A stretch of 64,000 bases of DNA from Novosphingobium sp. TH158 (GTDB lineage: Bacteria > Pseudomonadota > Alphaproteobacteria > Sphingomonadales > Sphingomonadaceae): contig NZ_PKRT01000001.1 in the NCBI RefSeq assembly GCF_002855555.1, positions 434,001-498,000 of the forward strand, read 5' to 3'. The notes below the pieces were generated by a model. It was given only the letters and a program-made list of their open reading frames with translations. It had not been told where the DNA came from and did no database searches. Below are positions 38,900 through 48,794 of this stretch, in pieces. A program made the position numbers and the translations under genes. Position 1 is the stretch's first letter. Each line of letters opens with the position of its first letter.

Positions 38900-40324
38900 T
38901 CAGATGTGCAGCGCGCGCCCGTAAGCGGCGAGCGTGCTTTCGTGCATCATCTCGCTCAGCGTCGGGTGCGGGAACACCGTCTGCATCAGCTCCGCTTCGG
39001 TGGTTTCCAGCGTCTTGCCCACGACATAACCCTGGATCAGTTCGGTCACTTCCGCACCGATCATGTGGGCGCCCAGCAATTCGCCGGTCTTGGCGTCGAA
39101 CACGGTCTTGATGAAGCCTTCCGCCTCGCCCAGTGCGATGGCCTTGCCATTACCCATGAAGGGGAATGTCCCGGCCTTGACCTCGTAGCCGGCTTCCTTC
39201 GCCTTGGCCTCGGTCAGCCCCACCGAGGCGACCTGCGGGTGGCAATAGGTGCAGCCCGGGATATTGCGCCGGTCAAGCGGGTGCGGATGGACTTGCGTGT
39301 TGCCCAGTTCCTGCGCGATGGCCTCTGCGGCGGTAACGCCTTCGTGGCTTGCCTTGTGGGCCAGCCAGGGGCCGTCAGTGCAATCGCCGATCGCCCAGAT
39401 GCCGGGCACGTTGGTGCGGCCATAGGCATCGGTCTTGATGTGAAAACGCTGGTCAGGCTCGACGTTCACGTCTTCCAGCCCGATGTTCTCGATGTTGGGC
39501 AGGATGCCGATTGCGGCGATGACGTGGCTGTAGCTTTCTTCCGAGACGGTGCCGTCCTTGGCCTTGACCTTGACGCTGACCGCATTGTCATCCGCGCTGA
39601 TGCCTTCCAGCTTGGCGGAGGTGCGGATCTTGATGCCCTGCTTGGTCAGCGCCTTTTCGAGGAAGGCGGAAACATCGGCGTCTTCGACGGGAACGATCCG
39701 GTCCATCATCTCGATTACCGAAACCTCGACGCCAAGATCGTTGTAGAAGCTGGCGAATTCGATGCCGATCGCGCCCGAACCGACGACCAGCAGCTTGCTG
39801 GGCAGTTCGCTCGGCGTCATGGCGTGGCGATAGGTCCAGATGCGCTTGCCATCGGCCTTGCCGGTCTTGAACGGCAGTTCGCGGGCCCGCGCACCCGTGG
39901 CGACGATGATGTGCTTGCCGGCGATCTCGCTGGTGCTGCCACCGGCGTCCGTCACCTGCAGGCGGCCGCTGCCGAGCAGCTTGCCGGTGCCCATGTGCAC
40001 GGTGATCTTGTTCTTCTTCATCAGGTGCGTGACGCCCTGGTTGAGCTTCGCCGCCACGCCCCGGCTGCGCTTGACGATGGCGTCAAGGTCGGCCGAGATA
40101 TTCTCTGCCGCCAGGCCATAGTCCTTGGCATGCTTCATCTGGTGATAGACTTCGGCCGAACGGAGCAGCGCCTTGGTGGGGATGCAACCCCAGTTGAGGC
40201 AGATGCCGCCCAGGTTCTCGCGCTCGACAATCGCCGTCTTCAGCCCGAGTTGCGCCGCGCGGATCGCCGCGACATAGCCGCCGGGGCCGGAACCGAGAAC
40301 GATGACGTCATACTGATCAGCCAC
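38900..40324 (-). CDS. lpd: dihydrolipoyl dehydrogenase (E3)
   Basis: 474 residues. This flavoprotein reoxidises dihydrolipoamide in pyruvate and other 2-oxoacid dehydrogenase complexes. FAD-binding GSGPGG (11-16), redox disulfide Cys42/Cys47 in GGICLNWGCIPTK, NAD-binding VVGSGAIGIEFASFY, and the catalytic His-Glu pair in HPTLSEMMHES are all present. It is the last gene of the run E2 - thioesterase - thioesterase - lpd, 5 bases after the second thioesterase. Confidence 0.96.
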   Translation of the reverse strand: MADQYDVIVLGSGPGGYVAAIRAAQLGLKTAIVERENLGGICLNWGCIPTKALLRSAEVYHQMKHAKDYGLAAENISADLDAIVKRSRGVAAKLNQGVTHLMKKNKITVHMGTGKLLGSGRLQVTDAGGSTSEIAGKHIIVATGARARELPFKTGKADGKRIWTYRHAMTPSELPSKLLVVGSGAIGIEFASFYNDLGVEVSVIEMMDRIVPVEDADVSAFLEKALTKQGIKIRTSAKLEGISADDNAVSVKVKAKDGTVSEESYSHVIAAIGILPNIENIGLEDVNVEPDQRFHIKTDAYGRTNVPGIWAIGDCTDGPWLAHKASHEGVTAAEAIAQELGNTQVHPHPLDRRNIPGCTYCHPQVASVGLTEAKAKEAGYEVKAGTFPFMGNGKAIALGEAEGFIKTVFDAKTGELLGAHMIGAEVTELIQGYVVGKTLETTEAELMQTVFPHPTLSEMMHESTLAAYGRALHI

Positions 40325-40329
40325 TGGAA

Positions 40330-40722
40330 CTACTCCTGAGAAACGGCGTCTTGACCAACTGGTCTTGGCCGTCCGTTATCGTCGATTGCAACAAAGGTGA
40401 ACACGGCCTCTGTCACCTTGCTCTGTTCATCCTCAAAGCGATGGCGGCGCCATGCTTCGGTCGCGACCGTGATCGAGGTGCGGCCCACTCGGGTGATCTC
40501 GCAATAGACCGAAACCTCGTCGCCCACTTTCACGGGTTCGTGAAACTGCATGCCGTCCATGGCGACCGTGGCCACCCTGCCGCGCGCCAGCCGCGCCGCG
40601 ACCAGGCCCGCGCCCATGTCCATCTGGCTCATCAGCCAGCCGCCGAAGATATCGCCGTTGGCATTGGTGTCCGCCGGCATGGCGGTGACGCGGATTGCCG
40701 CTTCGGGTTTGCTGCCGGCCAT
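40330..40722 (-). CDS. YciA-type acyl-CoA thioesterase, intact copy
   Basis: 130 residues, hotdog fold. TAMPADTNANGDIFGGWLMSQMDMGAG matches the YciA/HI0827 family very closely, and Asp35 in SQMD is the residue regarded as catalytic. VGRTSITVATEAW and AVFTFVAIDDNGRPRPV complete the signature. It hydrolyses a broad range of acyl-CoAs. It overlaps the upstream paralogue by one base and precedes lpd, so it is co-transcribed with pyruvate dehydrogenase components. Confidence 0.9.
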   Translation of the reverse strand: MAGSKPEAAIRVTAMPADTNANGDIFGGWLMSQMDMGAGLVAARLARGRVATVAMDGMQFHEPVKVGDEVSVYCEITRVGRTSITVATEAWRRHRFEDEQSKVTEAVFTFVAIDDNGRPRPVGQDAVSQE

Positions 40723-41111
40723 CAGGCGATCACCACGCCGGAATCGATCGGGTGGGGCCGGTCATTGCTGTCCAGCGTAACGAAGGTGAAGGTGCCGTTG
40801 GCCACCTCGAACTGGTCGTTTTCAGCCCTGGGACGGCCAAATCCGCGCGTCCGCACGGTGATCGAGGTCCGTCCGGTCCTGACCACTTCGGCATAGACGT
40901 TAAGCTCGTCCCCCACCTGCATGGCGCCGGGAAAGGCGAAGTCGCTGGCGCCCACGACCACGGCCTTGAGCCCGGTTCGGCGCGTGACCAGCGAACTGGC
41001 ACCCAGGGCCAGCTGGCACATCAGCCATCCGCCGAACACGCCCCCATAGGGGTTGAGGTCGGTTGGCATGGCGGTCACCCGGATGACCAGTTCGCCCTCC
41101 GGCTCAATCAT
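40722..41111 (-). CDS. YciA-like hotdog protein, diverged copy lacking the catalytic Asp
   Basis: 129 residues, paralogous to the next gene: TAMPTDLNPYGGVFGGWLMCQLALGAS lines up with TAMPADTNANGDIFGGWLMSQMDMGAG, but Ala35 replaces the presumed catalytic Asp and NGD becomes YGG. VVRTGRTSITVRTRGFG and GTFTFVTLDSNDRPHPI retain the fold and CoA-binding regions. It may be a weak or inactive partner forming mixed oligomers, or may have a different substrate. It starts 1 base after the stop of the E2 gene. Confidence 0.85.
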   Translation of the reverse strand: MIEPEGELVIRVTAMPTDLNPYGGVFGGWLMCQLALGASSLVTRRTGLKAVVVGASDFAFPGAMQVGDELNVYAEVVRTGRTSITVRTRGFGRPRAENDQFEVANGTFTFVTLDSNDRPHPIDSGVVIA

Positions 41112-41112
41112 G

Positions 41113-42468
41113 TCAGACGACCAGACCCAGCGGGTTCTCCACCAGTTCGCGGAAAGCGGCCATCAGGCGCGCACCGTCTGCCCCATCGACCGCGCGGTGA
41201 TCGAAGCTGCCGGTAGCCGTCATGGCATTGGCGACGCCCAGCGAGCCGTCGGGCATGACCCAGGGGCGCTTCTCGCCGGCGCCGATGGCAAGGATGGTCG
41301 ACTGCGGCGGATTGATCACCGCGGTGAAGTGCTTGATGCCCATCATGCCCATGTTGGACAGGCTGGCTGTGCCGCCCTGGTATTCGGTGGGAAGCAGCTT
41401 GCCTTCCTTCGCGCGGGCGCCAAGATCCTTCATCGCTTCGGCAATCGAGGCGAGGCTGCGGCCGTTGGCATCCTGGACGATGGGCGTGATCAACCCGCCC
41501 GGGATCGAGACCGCCACCGAAACGTCGGCGCGGCTGTACTTGATCATTTCGTTGCCGGCGAAGGTGACGTTGCATTCCGGTACCTGCACCAGCGCCTTGC
41601 CGAGCGCCTTGACCAGCATGTCGTTGACCGAAAGCTTCACGCCGTCCTTTTCGAGAACGGCATTGAGCTCCCCGCGCAGGGCCAGCAGCTTGTCGAGCCG
41701 GATATCGACCGAAAGGTAGATGTGCGGTGCCTGCTGCATCGACTGGGCAAGGCGGCGCGCAATCGTCTTGCGCATGTTGGAAAGCTTCTGGACCGTGTGC
41801 GGCACGCGGTCGTCAAGCAGCGCGCGGGTCTCGTCCGCCATGGCGACGGGGGCTGCTGCAGGTGCGCTGGCCGGTGCCGGTGCGGCGACGGGCGCGGCCG
41901 TGGCGGCGGGAGCCGAAGCCGGTGCGGGAGCAGCAGCAGCGGGCTTTGCCGTGCCGGGCGTTGCCGATTCGACGTCAGCCTTGACGATCCGTCCGTTGGG
42001 GCCGGAACCTTTGAGCGAGCCGAGATCGACGCCCTTGTCTGCGGCAATGCGCTTGGCGAGCGGGCTGGCTACAACGCGGTCCCCGCCCGCTGCAGGTGCG
42101 GCCCTGGGAGCGGGAGCAGGCTCGGGAGCCGCAGCCGGAGCTGCCTTTGCCGGGGCGGCAGGAGCCGGAGCTTCTGCGGCCTTGGCCGGTTCCGCCTTAG
42201 CCGCCGGTGCGGGCGAAGTCGCCTCACCTTCGCCGGAAAGCTGGGCGATCACGGTGCCGACCTTCACCCCTTCGGTGCCCTCTGCCACGTCGATGGAAAC
42301 CACCGTGCCTTCATCGACCGCTTCGAATTCCATCGTGGCCTTGTCGGTCTCGATTTCGGCCATGATGTCACCCGATGAAACCGTGTCTCCAACCTTTACC
42401 AGCCACTTGGCAAGCTTGCCTTGCTCCATGGTCGGCGAAAGGGCGGGCATCTTGATGGCGATCGGCAT
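41113..42468 (-). CDS. pdhC: pyruvate dehydrogenase E2, dihydrolipoamide acetyltransferase
   Basis: 451 residues. One lipoyl domain (1-80) with lipoyl Lys43 in [15 protein letters not shown]. An Ala/Pro linker is followed by the E1/E3-binding domain (about 130-167, [35 protein letters not shown]). A second Ala/Pro linker precedes the catalytic domain, with [15 protein letters not shown] near the C-terminus. The [11 protein letters not shown] core and the ending identify the pyruvate rather than the 2-oxoglutarate complex. The E1 subunits are not in the window. A divergent 126-base region separates it from a universal stress gene. Confidence 0.93.
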   Translation of the reverse strand: MPIAIKMPALSPTMEQGKLAKWLVKVGDTVSSGDIMAEIETDKATMEFEAVDEGTVVSIDVAEGTEGVKVGTVIAQLSGEGEATSPAPAAKAEPAKAAEAPAPAAPAKAAPAAAPEPAPAPRAAPAAGGDRVVASPLAKRIAADKGVDLGSLKGSGPNGRIVKADVESATPGTAKPAAAAPAPASAPAATAAPVAAPAPASAPAAAPVAMADETRALLDDRVPHTVQKLSNMRKTIARRLAQSMQQAPHIYLSVDIRLDKLLALRGELNAVLEKDGVKLSVNDMLVKALGKALVQVPECNVTFAGNEMIKYSRADVSVAVSIPGGLITPIVQDANGRSLASIAEAMKDLGARAKEGKLLPTEYQGGTASLSNMGMMGIKHFTAVINPPQSTILAIGAGEKRPWVMPDGSLGVANAMTATGSFDHRAVDGADGARLMAAFRELVENPLGLVV

Positions 42469-42594
42469 GGGTCTGAAAGGCTCCTTGCGGGGGCTGCTTC
42501 TTCAACTGCCTTTGGCCAAAATGCGCCGCTACGGCAAGCCGCCTTGCAGCGAAATCGAATGTAGCTGATAAGAAGTCATGGGCGGAGGAACGCT

Positions 42595-43050
42595 ATGCGC
42601 GTCTATCTGGTGATCATGGACGAGACTGACGAGGCCAGCGTGGCCTTGCGATTTGCCTCGCGGCGCGCGGCGCGCACCGATGGGCAGGTGCACTTGCTGG
42701 CCATCGTGCCGCAGCAGGAATTCCTGGCTTTCGGCGGCTTGCAGGCGACGATCGAGGAGGAAGCGCGCACCCGTGCCGAGGTGTTGGTTACCAGTGCCGC
42801 GGGCAGCCTTGCCTCGGAAAGCGGGGTCATGCCGGTGATCGCGGTCAGGCAGGGCGAGGCGATCCGCGTGGTCACCGATTACCTTGCCGATCACCCGGAA
42901 GTATCGGCGCTCGTGCTCGGCTCCGCCGCGAATGGCGCACCCGGGCCGCTGGTTGCCCACTTTTCCAGCGCCGGTGTCGGTGCGCTGCCCTGCCCGCTCT
43001 ACATTGTGCCGGGCGGACTTTCCGAAGAATCGATCGACCGGCTGAGCTAG
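42595..43050 (+). CDS. universal stress protein family protein
   Basis: 151 residues. RVYLVIMDETDEASVALRFASRRAARTDGQVHLLAIVP is the Usp fold opening, and VSALVLGSAANGAPGPLVAHFSSAGVGALPCPLYIVPGG is the C-terminal nucleotide-loop region. The canonical ATP loop GxxGxxG(S/T) is modified here (GSAANGAPGPLVAHF), so ATP binding is plausible but uncertain. The gene diverges from pdhC and its last 4 bases overlap the end of rnr. Confidence 0.82.
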   Translation: MRVYLVIMDETDEASVALRFASRRAARTDGQVHLLAIVPQQEFLAFGGLQATIEEEARTRAEVLVTSAAGSLASESGVMPVIAVRQGEAIRVVTDYLADHPEVSALVLGSAANGAPGPLVAHFSSAGVGALPCPLYIVPGGLSEESIDRLS

Positions 43051-45323
43051 CGCCGCCGGCCCTGGTGCCGGATGTTGCCCGGGCGGCCCCGCCGACCGGC
43101 CAGATGGTTGCCCTTCTTCTTCAGCGGCAGCGGGCGGCCGCGCTGTTCGATGGGCGCGCTGCCGCCATCGGGCAATTCGAATTTCAGCGCCCCGGTAAGC
43201 GGATTGGCCTCGGCAAGCCGCAGATCGAGGATCTGGCCGACGGCATAGCGATCGCCGCTGTCCTCGCCCTCCAGCGCCTGTGCCTTTTCATCAAAGGCAA
43301 AGCGCTCCCAGCCCAGTGTCGAGACGGGAACCAGCCCGTCGCCACCCAGGCCGATGATCGTGGCGAAGAAGCCGAACGAGCGGACACCGGTGATGCGCGT
43401 GGCGAAGACTTCGCCAACCCGGCTGGCGAGCCAGGCGGCGACATAGCGGTCAATCGTCTCGCGCTCTGCCTCCATGGCCCGGCGCTCGGCCTGGCTGATG
43501 GCCTCGGAAACCCGCGTCAGGTCCGCCCGGTCGCGGTCCGACAGGCCCGAGGTGGGGGAAAGCCCGCTCGGTGCGGGCTGCTCCAGCCCATAGGCATCGA
43601 CCAGCGCGCGGTGGACCAGAAGGTCGGAATACCGGCGGATCGGCGAGGTGAAGTGCGCGTAGGAACCCAGCGCCAAACCGAAGTGACCGGCATTGCGCGG
43701 GCCGTAATAGGCCTGGGTCTGGCTGCGCAGTACGGCCTCCATGATCAGGGCCTTCTCCGCCTCGTCCGCCACGTCCTTGAGCATGCGGTTGAACAGGCCC
43801 GGTGTGATGACCTGTCCCAGCGCCAGCTTGCGATCGAAGGTGGCGAGATAGTCCTTGAGCGCGACCAGCTTTTCCCGGTTCGGCGGCTCATGGATGCGGT
43901 AGACCACCGGCGCGACCTTGGCTTCGAGCGCCTTGGCAGCGGCAACGTTGGCGGCGATCATGAAATCCTCGACCACCCGGTGTGCATCGAGCCGTTCGCG
44001 GATGGCGATTTCGGTGATGCGGCCAAGGTCGTCCAGTTTCACGCGCCGTTCGGGCAGGTCCAGTTCCAGCGGATCGCGGGCATGGCGCGCCTTTTCCAGC
44101 AGGCGCCAGCAGGCCCAGAGGCTCTGCAGGTGCGGTTCTGCCCGCTCTTCGTCGATGCGGGCCTGCGCCTCTTCATAGGCGATCACTTCGTGGATACGGA
44201 CCAGCGCCCGGGTGAAGCGCCAGTCCGTCACGCGGCCCTTGGCGTCGATCACGAGATGGCAGGCCATCGCCGCGCGATCCTCGCCCGAACGCAGCGAGCA
44301 GACATCGGCAGAAAGCACTTCCGGCAGCATCGGCACGACGCGATCGGGGAAATAGACGGAATTGCCGCGCTTGCGGGCCTCGCGGTCCAGCGGGCCGCCG
44401 GGGCGCACGTAAAACGAGACGTCGGCGATGGCGACAAGGGCGCGGAAGCCCCCTTCCCCGTCAGGTTCGGCCCAGATCGCGTCATCATGGTCGCGCGCAT
44501 CGGCCGGGTCAATGGCGACGATCGGCAAGTGGCGCAGGTCTTCGCGCTTTTCCTCGCTCAACGGCAGCTTCGCGGCACGTTCAGCTTCGGCCACGGCCTC
44601 TTCGGGCCAGTGGAACGGGATGCCGTGCTTGTGAATGGCTATCAGGCTGAAAGCACGCGGGGCAAGCGGATCGCCCAGCACGGCCGTTACCTTGACGCCC
44701 GATCGCGGTGACTTGCCAGCCGGTTCGGCAAGCACAAGCTGGCCTTCCTCTGCTTCGCCCGCATCGGCGACCGGCAGCGAATTGCGCGCGCGCTTGTCGA
44801 CCGGCGCCAGCCACGCCTTGCCGGTGCGATCGAACTCGATCACGCCGAGCGTCGATTCGGCTGCGGCAGGCAGGCGCTTCATCGGATGGGCAATCCAGCC
44901 GCTGCCCGCTTCCTCGGTGCGCGCCAGCACGCGGTCGCCCACCTTGAGCGCGGCCATTGGCGCCTTCGGGCCCTTCGTTCTGCCCCGCGCCTCGATGATC
45001 CGCAGCCGCGGCGGCGGCGTGGCATCGTCGGGCTGCCAGCTGTCGGGAATGGCAAGGATCTCGCCCTCGTCGATCGCCATGACGCGCAGCACGGTCACCT
45101 TCGGAACGCCGCCCATGCGGTGGAAGGCGGTGCGGTTGCCGTCGATCAGGCCTTCCTCGGCCATGTCGCGCAGCAACGCCTTGAGCGCGATCTTTTCCTG
45201 ACCCTTCAGGCCGAATGCCTTGGCGATCTCGCGCTTGCCCGCTGGCGTCGGCGATGACTGGATGAAATCGAGGACCTGCTGCTTGCTCGGCAGGCCCGGC
45301 TGCGGTTTGGGAGCGCGCGCCAT
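43047..45323 (-). CDS. rnr: ribonuclease R
   Basis: 758 residues. This is a processive 3'-5' exoribonuclease that degrades structured RNA. An N-terminal helix-turn-helix and cold-shock domains precede the RNB catalytic domain, whose metal site is IDPADARDHDDAIW (about residues 270-283). IRRYSDLLVHRAL and the C-terminal S1 domain (VGEVFATRITGVRSFGFF) follow. The tail is basic (KKKGNHLAGRRGRPG). Its start overlaps the M28 peptidase stop by one base. Confidence 0.95.
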   Translation of the reverse strand: MARAPKPQPGLPSKQQVLDFIQSSPTPAGKREIAKAFGLKGQEKIALKALLRDMAEEGLIDGNRTAFHRMGGVPKVTVLRVMAIDEGEILAIPDSWQPDDATPPPRLRIIEARGRTKGPKAPMAALKVGDRVLARTEEAGSGWIAHPMKRLPAAAESTLGVIEFDRTGKAWLAPVDKRARNSLPVADAGEAEEGQLVLAEPAGKSPRSGVKVTAVLGDPLAPRAFSLIAIHKHGIPFHWPEEAVAEAERAAKLPLSEEKREDLRHLPIVAIDPADARDHDDAIWAEPDGEGGFRALVAIADVSFYVRPGGPLDREARKRGNSVYFPDRVVPMLPEVLSADVCSLRSGEDRAAMACHLVIDAKGRVTDWRFTRALVRIHEVIAYEEAQARIDEERAEPHLQSLWACWRLLEKARHARDPLELDLPERRVKLDDLGRITEIAIRERLDAHRVVEDFMIAANVAAAKALEAKVAPVVYRIHEPPNREKLVALKDYLATFDRKLALGQVITPGLFNRMLKDVADEAEKALIMEAVLRSQTQAYYGPRNAGHFGLALGSYAHFTSPIRRYSDLLVHRALVDAYGLEQPAPSGLSPTSGLSDRDRADLTRVSEAISQAERRAMEAERETIDRYVAAWLASRVGEVFATRITGVRSFGFFATIIGLGGDGLVPVSTLGWERFAFDEKAQALEGEDSGDRYAVGQILDLRLAEANPLTGALKFELPDGGSAPIEQRGRPLPLKKKGNHLAGRRGRPGNIRHQGRRR

Positions 45324-46663
45324 TACTTCAGCGGCGCAAACTGGCCGCCGGGAACGGCGGAGGAGATCGGGCTCTCGCTGCCCTGAGCCGAAAGCGAAGA
45401 GACCCCGAACAGCCAGTCGTCGGCGCGCACGCCGTTCAGCTCGGTCGCAGTGATGCTGCCCCCGCCGGGCGGCGATGGCGAAGCGGTGACGTTGGAGACC
45501 AGCGTCCAGTCGCGTTCGTCGGTGCGGCGGCGATAGACGTTGTAGGAGTATGCCCCGTTCACGGATTGCCAGGACAACTTGGTCGAGACGGCGACCGCGC
45601 CATCGATCGTCAGCCTGGGCGGCATAGGAGCTTCGGCCAGCCGGGAAAGCGCGGCGATATTGAGCTGCGTCACCTTTGCCAGATAGGGAAAGTCCATGAA
45701 CTCGATCGTATCGCCATAGACCTTGCCCTTTTCGGTGCGCAGGTCCTGGTGCTGGTGATCGTAGTTCTCCACCCCCACCGAAAAGCGGATGGCCGGAACG
45801 CCGGAATCGAGGAAGGGAATATGATCCCCACCGCGGCCCATGCGATCGGTGCGCCAGATTTGCCGCACGGCAAGCTCGGGCTTTGACAGGCCGGCGACGT
45901 AGCGCGAAAGGTTGCGGCTCGGGCTGTCGTTCTCTCCGCCGAAGCGGCGCATCGACGCGCGCAGCTTGTCATCCCCATCGGCGCGCGGGCCTTCGGAAAA
46001 GACACGCACGGTCTTGTCATCCACCAGCCCGTCCGAACCGCGCGTATTGCCGACGATATCGTTGTTGAGCACGGCCTTCACGGTCCAGCCCTGCTCCCTG
46101 GCATAGTCGGCGAGCAACTTGCCGCCGAGCAGCCCCTGCTCCTCCCCGGAAAGCACGGCGTAGACTATTGTGGTGGGAAACTTGCGCTTGCTCAGCACCC
46201 GGGCAGCTTCAAGCACCAGCGCCGTGCCGGACCCGTCGTCATTGGCGCCGGGCGCATCGTCGGTGGCGTTCATCACGTCAGTCACGCGGCTGTCGATATG
46301 GGCCTGCACGATGACGACCTCGTTCGGCCGCTCGATGCCGCGCTGGATGGCGACGACGTTGACCAGCCGGGTCGGCACCGGCACGCGATCACCGCTGACC
46401 ATGCGCTCCGGCAAGGCGATTTCCAGGCAGTTGCCGCAGCCCGCGCCTGTCTTGCGGAACTCGGCTTCCGCCCAGCGCCGCGCTGCGCCGATACCGCGCG
46501 TCGGGTGATCCTGCACCGACATCGTATGTCGCGTGCCGAAGCCGACCAGCCGTTCGACATCGGCCTTCAGCCGCGCTTGCGAGGCCGTTTCCTGTGCCAG
46601 GGCAATCGGCGATACGGCAATCAGGCTTGCCGCCAGCAGGGTCCTAGTAAGCACGCGCGACAT
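45323..46663 (-). CDS. secreted M28-family zinc peptidase with C-terminal fibronectin-like domain
   Basis: 446 residues with a signal peptide (LAASLIAVSPIALA). Zinc ligands are in VQAHIDSR, GANDDGSGTALVLEAARVL and LSGEEQGLLGG, with the distal His in GVENYDHQHQDLR: the M28 aminopeptidase pattern. Residues about 350-446 (PPRLTIDGAVAVSTKLSWQSVNGAYSYNVYRR) form a fibronectin type III-like domain. It is probably an extracytoplasmic aminopeptidase. The start overlaps proS by 20 bases. Confidence 0.88.
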   Translation of the reverse strand: MSRVLTRTLLAASLIAVSPIALAQETASQARLKADVERLVGFGTRHTMSVQDHPTRGIGAARRWAEAEFRKTGAGCGNCLEIALPERMVSGDRVPVPTRLVNVVAIQRGIERPNEVVIVQAHIDSRVTDVMNATDDAPGANDDGSGTALVLEAARVLSKRKFPTTIVYAVLSGEEQGLLGGKLLADYAREQGWTVKAVLNNDIVGNTRGSDGLVDDKTVRVFSEGPRADGDDKLRASMRRFGGENDSPSRNLSRYVAGLSKPELAVRQIWRTDRMGRGGDHIPFLDSGVPAIRFSVGVENYDHQHQDLRTEKGKVYGDTIEFMDFPYLAKVTQLNIAALSRLAEAPMPPRLTIDGAVAVSTKLSWQSVNGAYSYNVYRRRTDERDWTLVSNVTASPSPPGGGSITATELNGVRADDWLFGVSSLSAQGSESPISSAVPGGQFAPLK

Positions 46664-48191
46664 AGATCGTCTCCACCGCAGGTTTGCCGGTGAAGATACA
46701 ATGCCCGCTGGGTGCCGGAAGGTCCATCGGCGTATTGCGGATGGTGAGTTTCAACGCCTTGAGCTTGGTGACGACACCCTCAAGCTCCTCGCCGGTCGGC
46801 CGCGACCAGCCGAGTTCGACCCAGCCGGGGTACTTGTTGCCATCGGCAAAGTGCGCGGCAAGGGCTTCGAGGCTGTCCACCCCGCGGACGATGTTGGCAT
46901 CGCGGCGGGCAGTCGCTTCGGCGTGGAGCGACTCCTGGATCGCTTCAAGCAGCGAGGGCGCCTGCGAGGTGAAGCCTTCGCGGGTGTGCGGTTCGAAATT
47001 GACCTTTCCGGCTTCGTTCCACAACCGGTCGCGGCGGATCATCGAAACCATGCCCGAAGCCATGTCGCGCCCGCCGACTTCGAGAATGATCGGTGCGCCC
47101 TTCTTCACCCAGGCCCAGCGCTTCTGCGTGGCCTTGCCGGGGCGCTTGTCGAGCAGGACGCGAACGGGTTCGCGGAAGGCGAAGAGGTCTGCCACCTTCT
47201 CGCGGATTTCCTCGCAGTATTCGAGCAGGGCCTCATCGCCATCGTCATCGCGCAGCATGGGCAGGATAACGATCTGGTGCGGCGCGATGCGCGGCGGCAC
47301 GCGCAGGCCATCATCATCGCCGTGGGTCATGATCACGCCGCCTATCAGACGCGTGGAAACGCCCCAGCTGGTCGTGTGGCAGTGGGCCTGCTGGCCTTCC
47401 TTGTTCTGGTACTGGATGCCGGCGGCTTCGGCGAAACCGGTGCCGAGATAGTGGCTGGTGCCGGCCTGCAGCGCCTTGCCATCCTGCATCATCGCTTCGA
47501 TCGACCAGGTGGAAACGGCGCCGGGGAAGCGCTCGTTCTCGGGCTTTTCACCGGCGACAACCGGCATGGCGAGCACGTCTTCGGAGAACGAACGATACAT
47601 TTCCAGCGCGCGCAGGGTTTCCTTCATCGCATCATCGCGGTCGGCGTGAGCGGTATGGCCTTCCTGCCAGAGGAACTCGCTGGTGCGCAGGAACATGCGG
47701 GTGCGCATTTCCCAGCGCACGACATTGGCCCACTGGTTGGTCAGCAGCGGCAGGTCGCGCCACGATTGCACCCACCGCGCCATGGCCGCGCCGATCACCG
47801 TCTCCGAAGTCGGACGCACGATCAGCGGCTCTTCCAGCTTTGCCTCGGGATCGGGCACCAGTCCGCCCTTGCCGTCGGCAATCAGCCGGTGGTGCGTGAC
47901 GACTGCCATTTCCTTGGCAAAGCCATCGACGTGCTCTGCCTCCTTGGCGAAGTAGGACAGCGGAATGAACAGCGGGAAATAGCAGTTCTGCACGCCGGCA
48001 GATTTGATCGCGGCATCCATCACCTGCTGGATGCGCTCCCAGATGCCATAGCCCCACGGCTTGATGACCATGCAGCCGCGGACGCCCGATTCCTCGGCCA
48101 TGTCGGCCTCGGAAATGACCTCCTGGTACCAGGCGGCGAAGTCCTGTTCGCGGGTGACGGTAAGGGCGTGCTTGATGTTCGCTTGAGTCAT
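46644..48191 (-). CDS. proS: prolyl-tRNA synthetase, short (archaeal/eukaryotic-type) form
   Basis: 515 residues from ATG 48191 (MTQANIKHALTVTREQDFAAWYQEVI). It has class II motifs including PTSETVIGAAMARWVQSW and FLWQEGHTAH, and no inserted editing domain between motifs 2 and 3, as in the roughly 500-residue ProS type 3. The chain ends in Tyr (IYVARAY), a hallmark of that type. The M28 peptidase gene overlaps its end. Confidence 0.93.
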   Translation of the reverse strand: MTQANIKHALTVTREQDFAAWYQEVISEADMAEESGVRGCMVIKPWGYGIWERIQQVMDAAIKSAGVQNCYFPLFIPLSYFAKEAEHVDGFAKEMAVVTHHRLIADGKGGLVPDPEAKLEEPLIVRPTSETVIGAAMARWVQSWRDLPLLTNQWANVVRWEMRTRMFLRTSEFLWQEGHTAHADRDDAMKETLRALEMYRSFSEDVLAMPVVAGEKPENERFPGAVSTWSIEAMMQDGKALQAGTSHYLGTGFAEAAGIQYQNKEGQQAHCHTTSWGVSTRLIGGVIMTHGDDDGLRVPPRIAPHQIVILPMLRDDDGDEALLEYCEEIREKVADLFAFREPVRVLLDKRPGKATQKRWAWVKKGAPIILEVGGRDMASGMVSMIRRDRLWNEAGKVNFEPHTREGFTSQAPSLLEAIQESLHAEATARRDANIVRGVDSLEALAAHFADGNKYPGWVELGWSRPTGEELEGVVTKLKALKLTIRNTPMDLPAPSGHCIFTGKPAVETIYVARAY

Positions 48192-48236
48192 GGCCGCGCT
48201 GTTAGCGGCACTTGGCCAATCGTTCAAACGCCTTGG

Positions 48237-48794
48237 TCAGTTACCCAGCGAATCGAGCTTTTTCTGCATGGCCGCCATCTGTTCGCGCAGGGCGGAAAGC
48301 TCGTCCTCGGCGGAGGCCCTGGGCTTCTCCTCGGCGGTTTCGGATTGCACGGCACCGGGCATGAAGGCGGCGGCAGCGGCCTTGAACATCTCGAGGTTCT
48401 GCTGCGCGATCTTGGCCAGCGGGTTGTTGCCGAAGCTTTCCTCGAAGGCGCTGCGCAGCTTCTGCTGGTTTTCGCGGAAGTGATCCATCGATGCTTCGAG
48501 GTAATGCGGCAGCAGTCCCTGCATCGAATTGCCGTACATCGAGATGAGCTGGCGCAGGAAGTTCACCGGCAGCATCTGCTCGCCGCTGGCCTCTTCTTCC
48601 ATGATGATCTGGGTGAGGATCTGGTGCGTGATGTCATCGCCGGACTTGGCATCGACCACTTTGAAATCGACCCCGTCGCGAACCATCTGCGCCAAGTGGT
48701 CGAGCGTGATGTAGCTGGAAGACTGGGTGTTGTAGAGACGCCGGTTGGCGTACTTCTTGATAATGACGCTTTCGCCGTCCCTGGACTTCGCCAT
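48237..48794 (-). CDS. phaR: polyhydroxyalkanoate synthesis repressor PhaR
   Basis: 185 residues. The DNA- and PHA-binding N-terminal domain (about 9-70) is VIIKKYANRRLYNTQSSSYITLDHLAQMVRDG, followed by DDITHQILTQIIMEEEASG, both highly characteristic. The C-terminal third is a predicted coiled coil (ALREQMAAMQKKLDSLGN). It represses phasin and PHA genes until polymer granules titrate it, implying the organism stores polyhydroxyalkanoate; no synthase is in the window. Confidence 0.94.
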   Translation of the reverse strand: MAKSRDGESVIIKKYANRRLYNTQSSSYITLDHLAQMVRDGVDFKVVDAKSGDDITHQILTQIIMEEEASGEQMLPVNFLRQLISMYGNSMQGLLPHYLEASMDHFRENQQKLRSAFEESFGNNPLAKIAQQNLEMFKAAAAAFMPGAVQSETAEEKPRASAEDELSALREQMAAMQKKLDSLGN

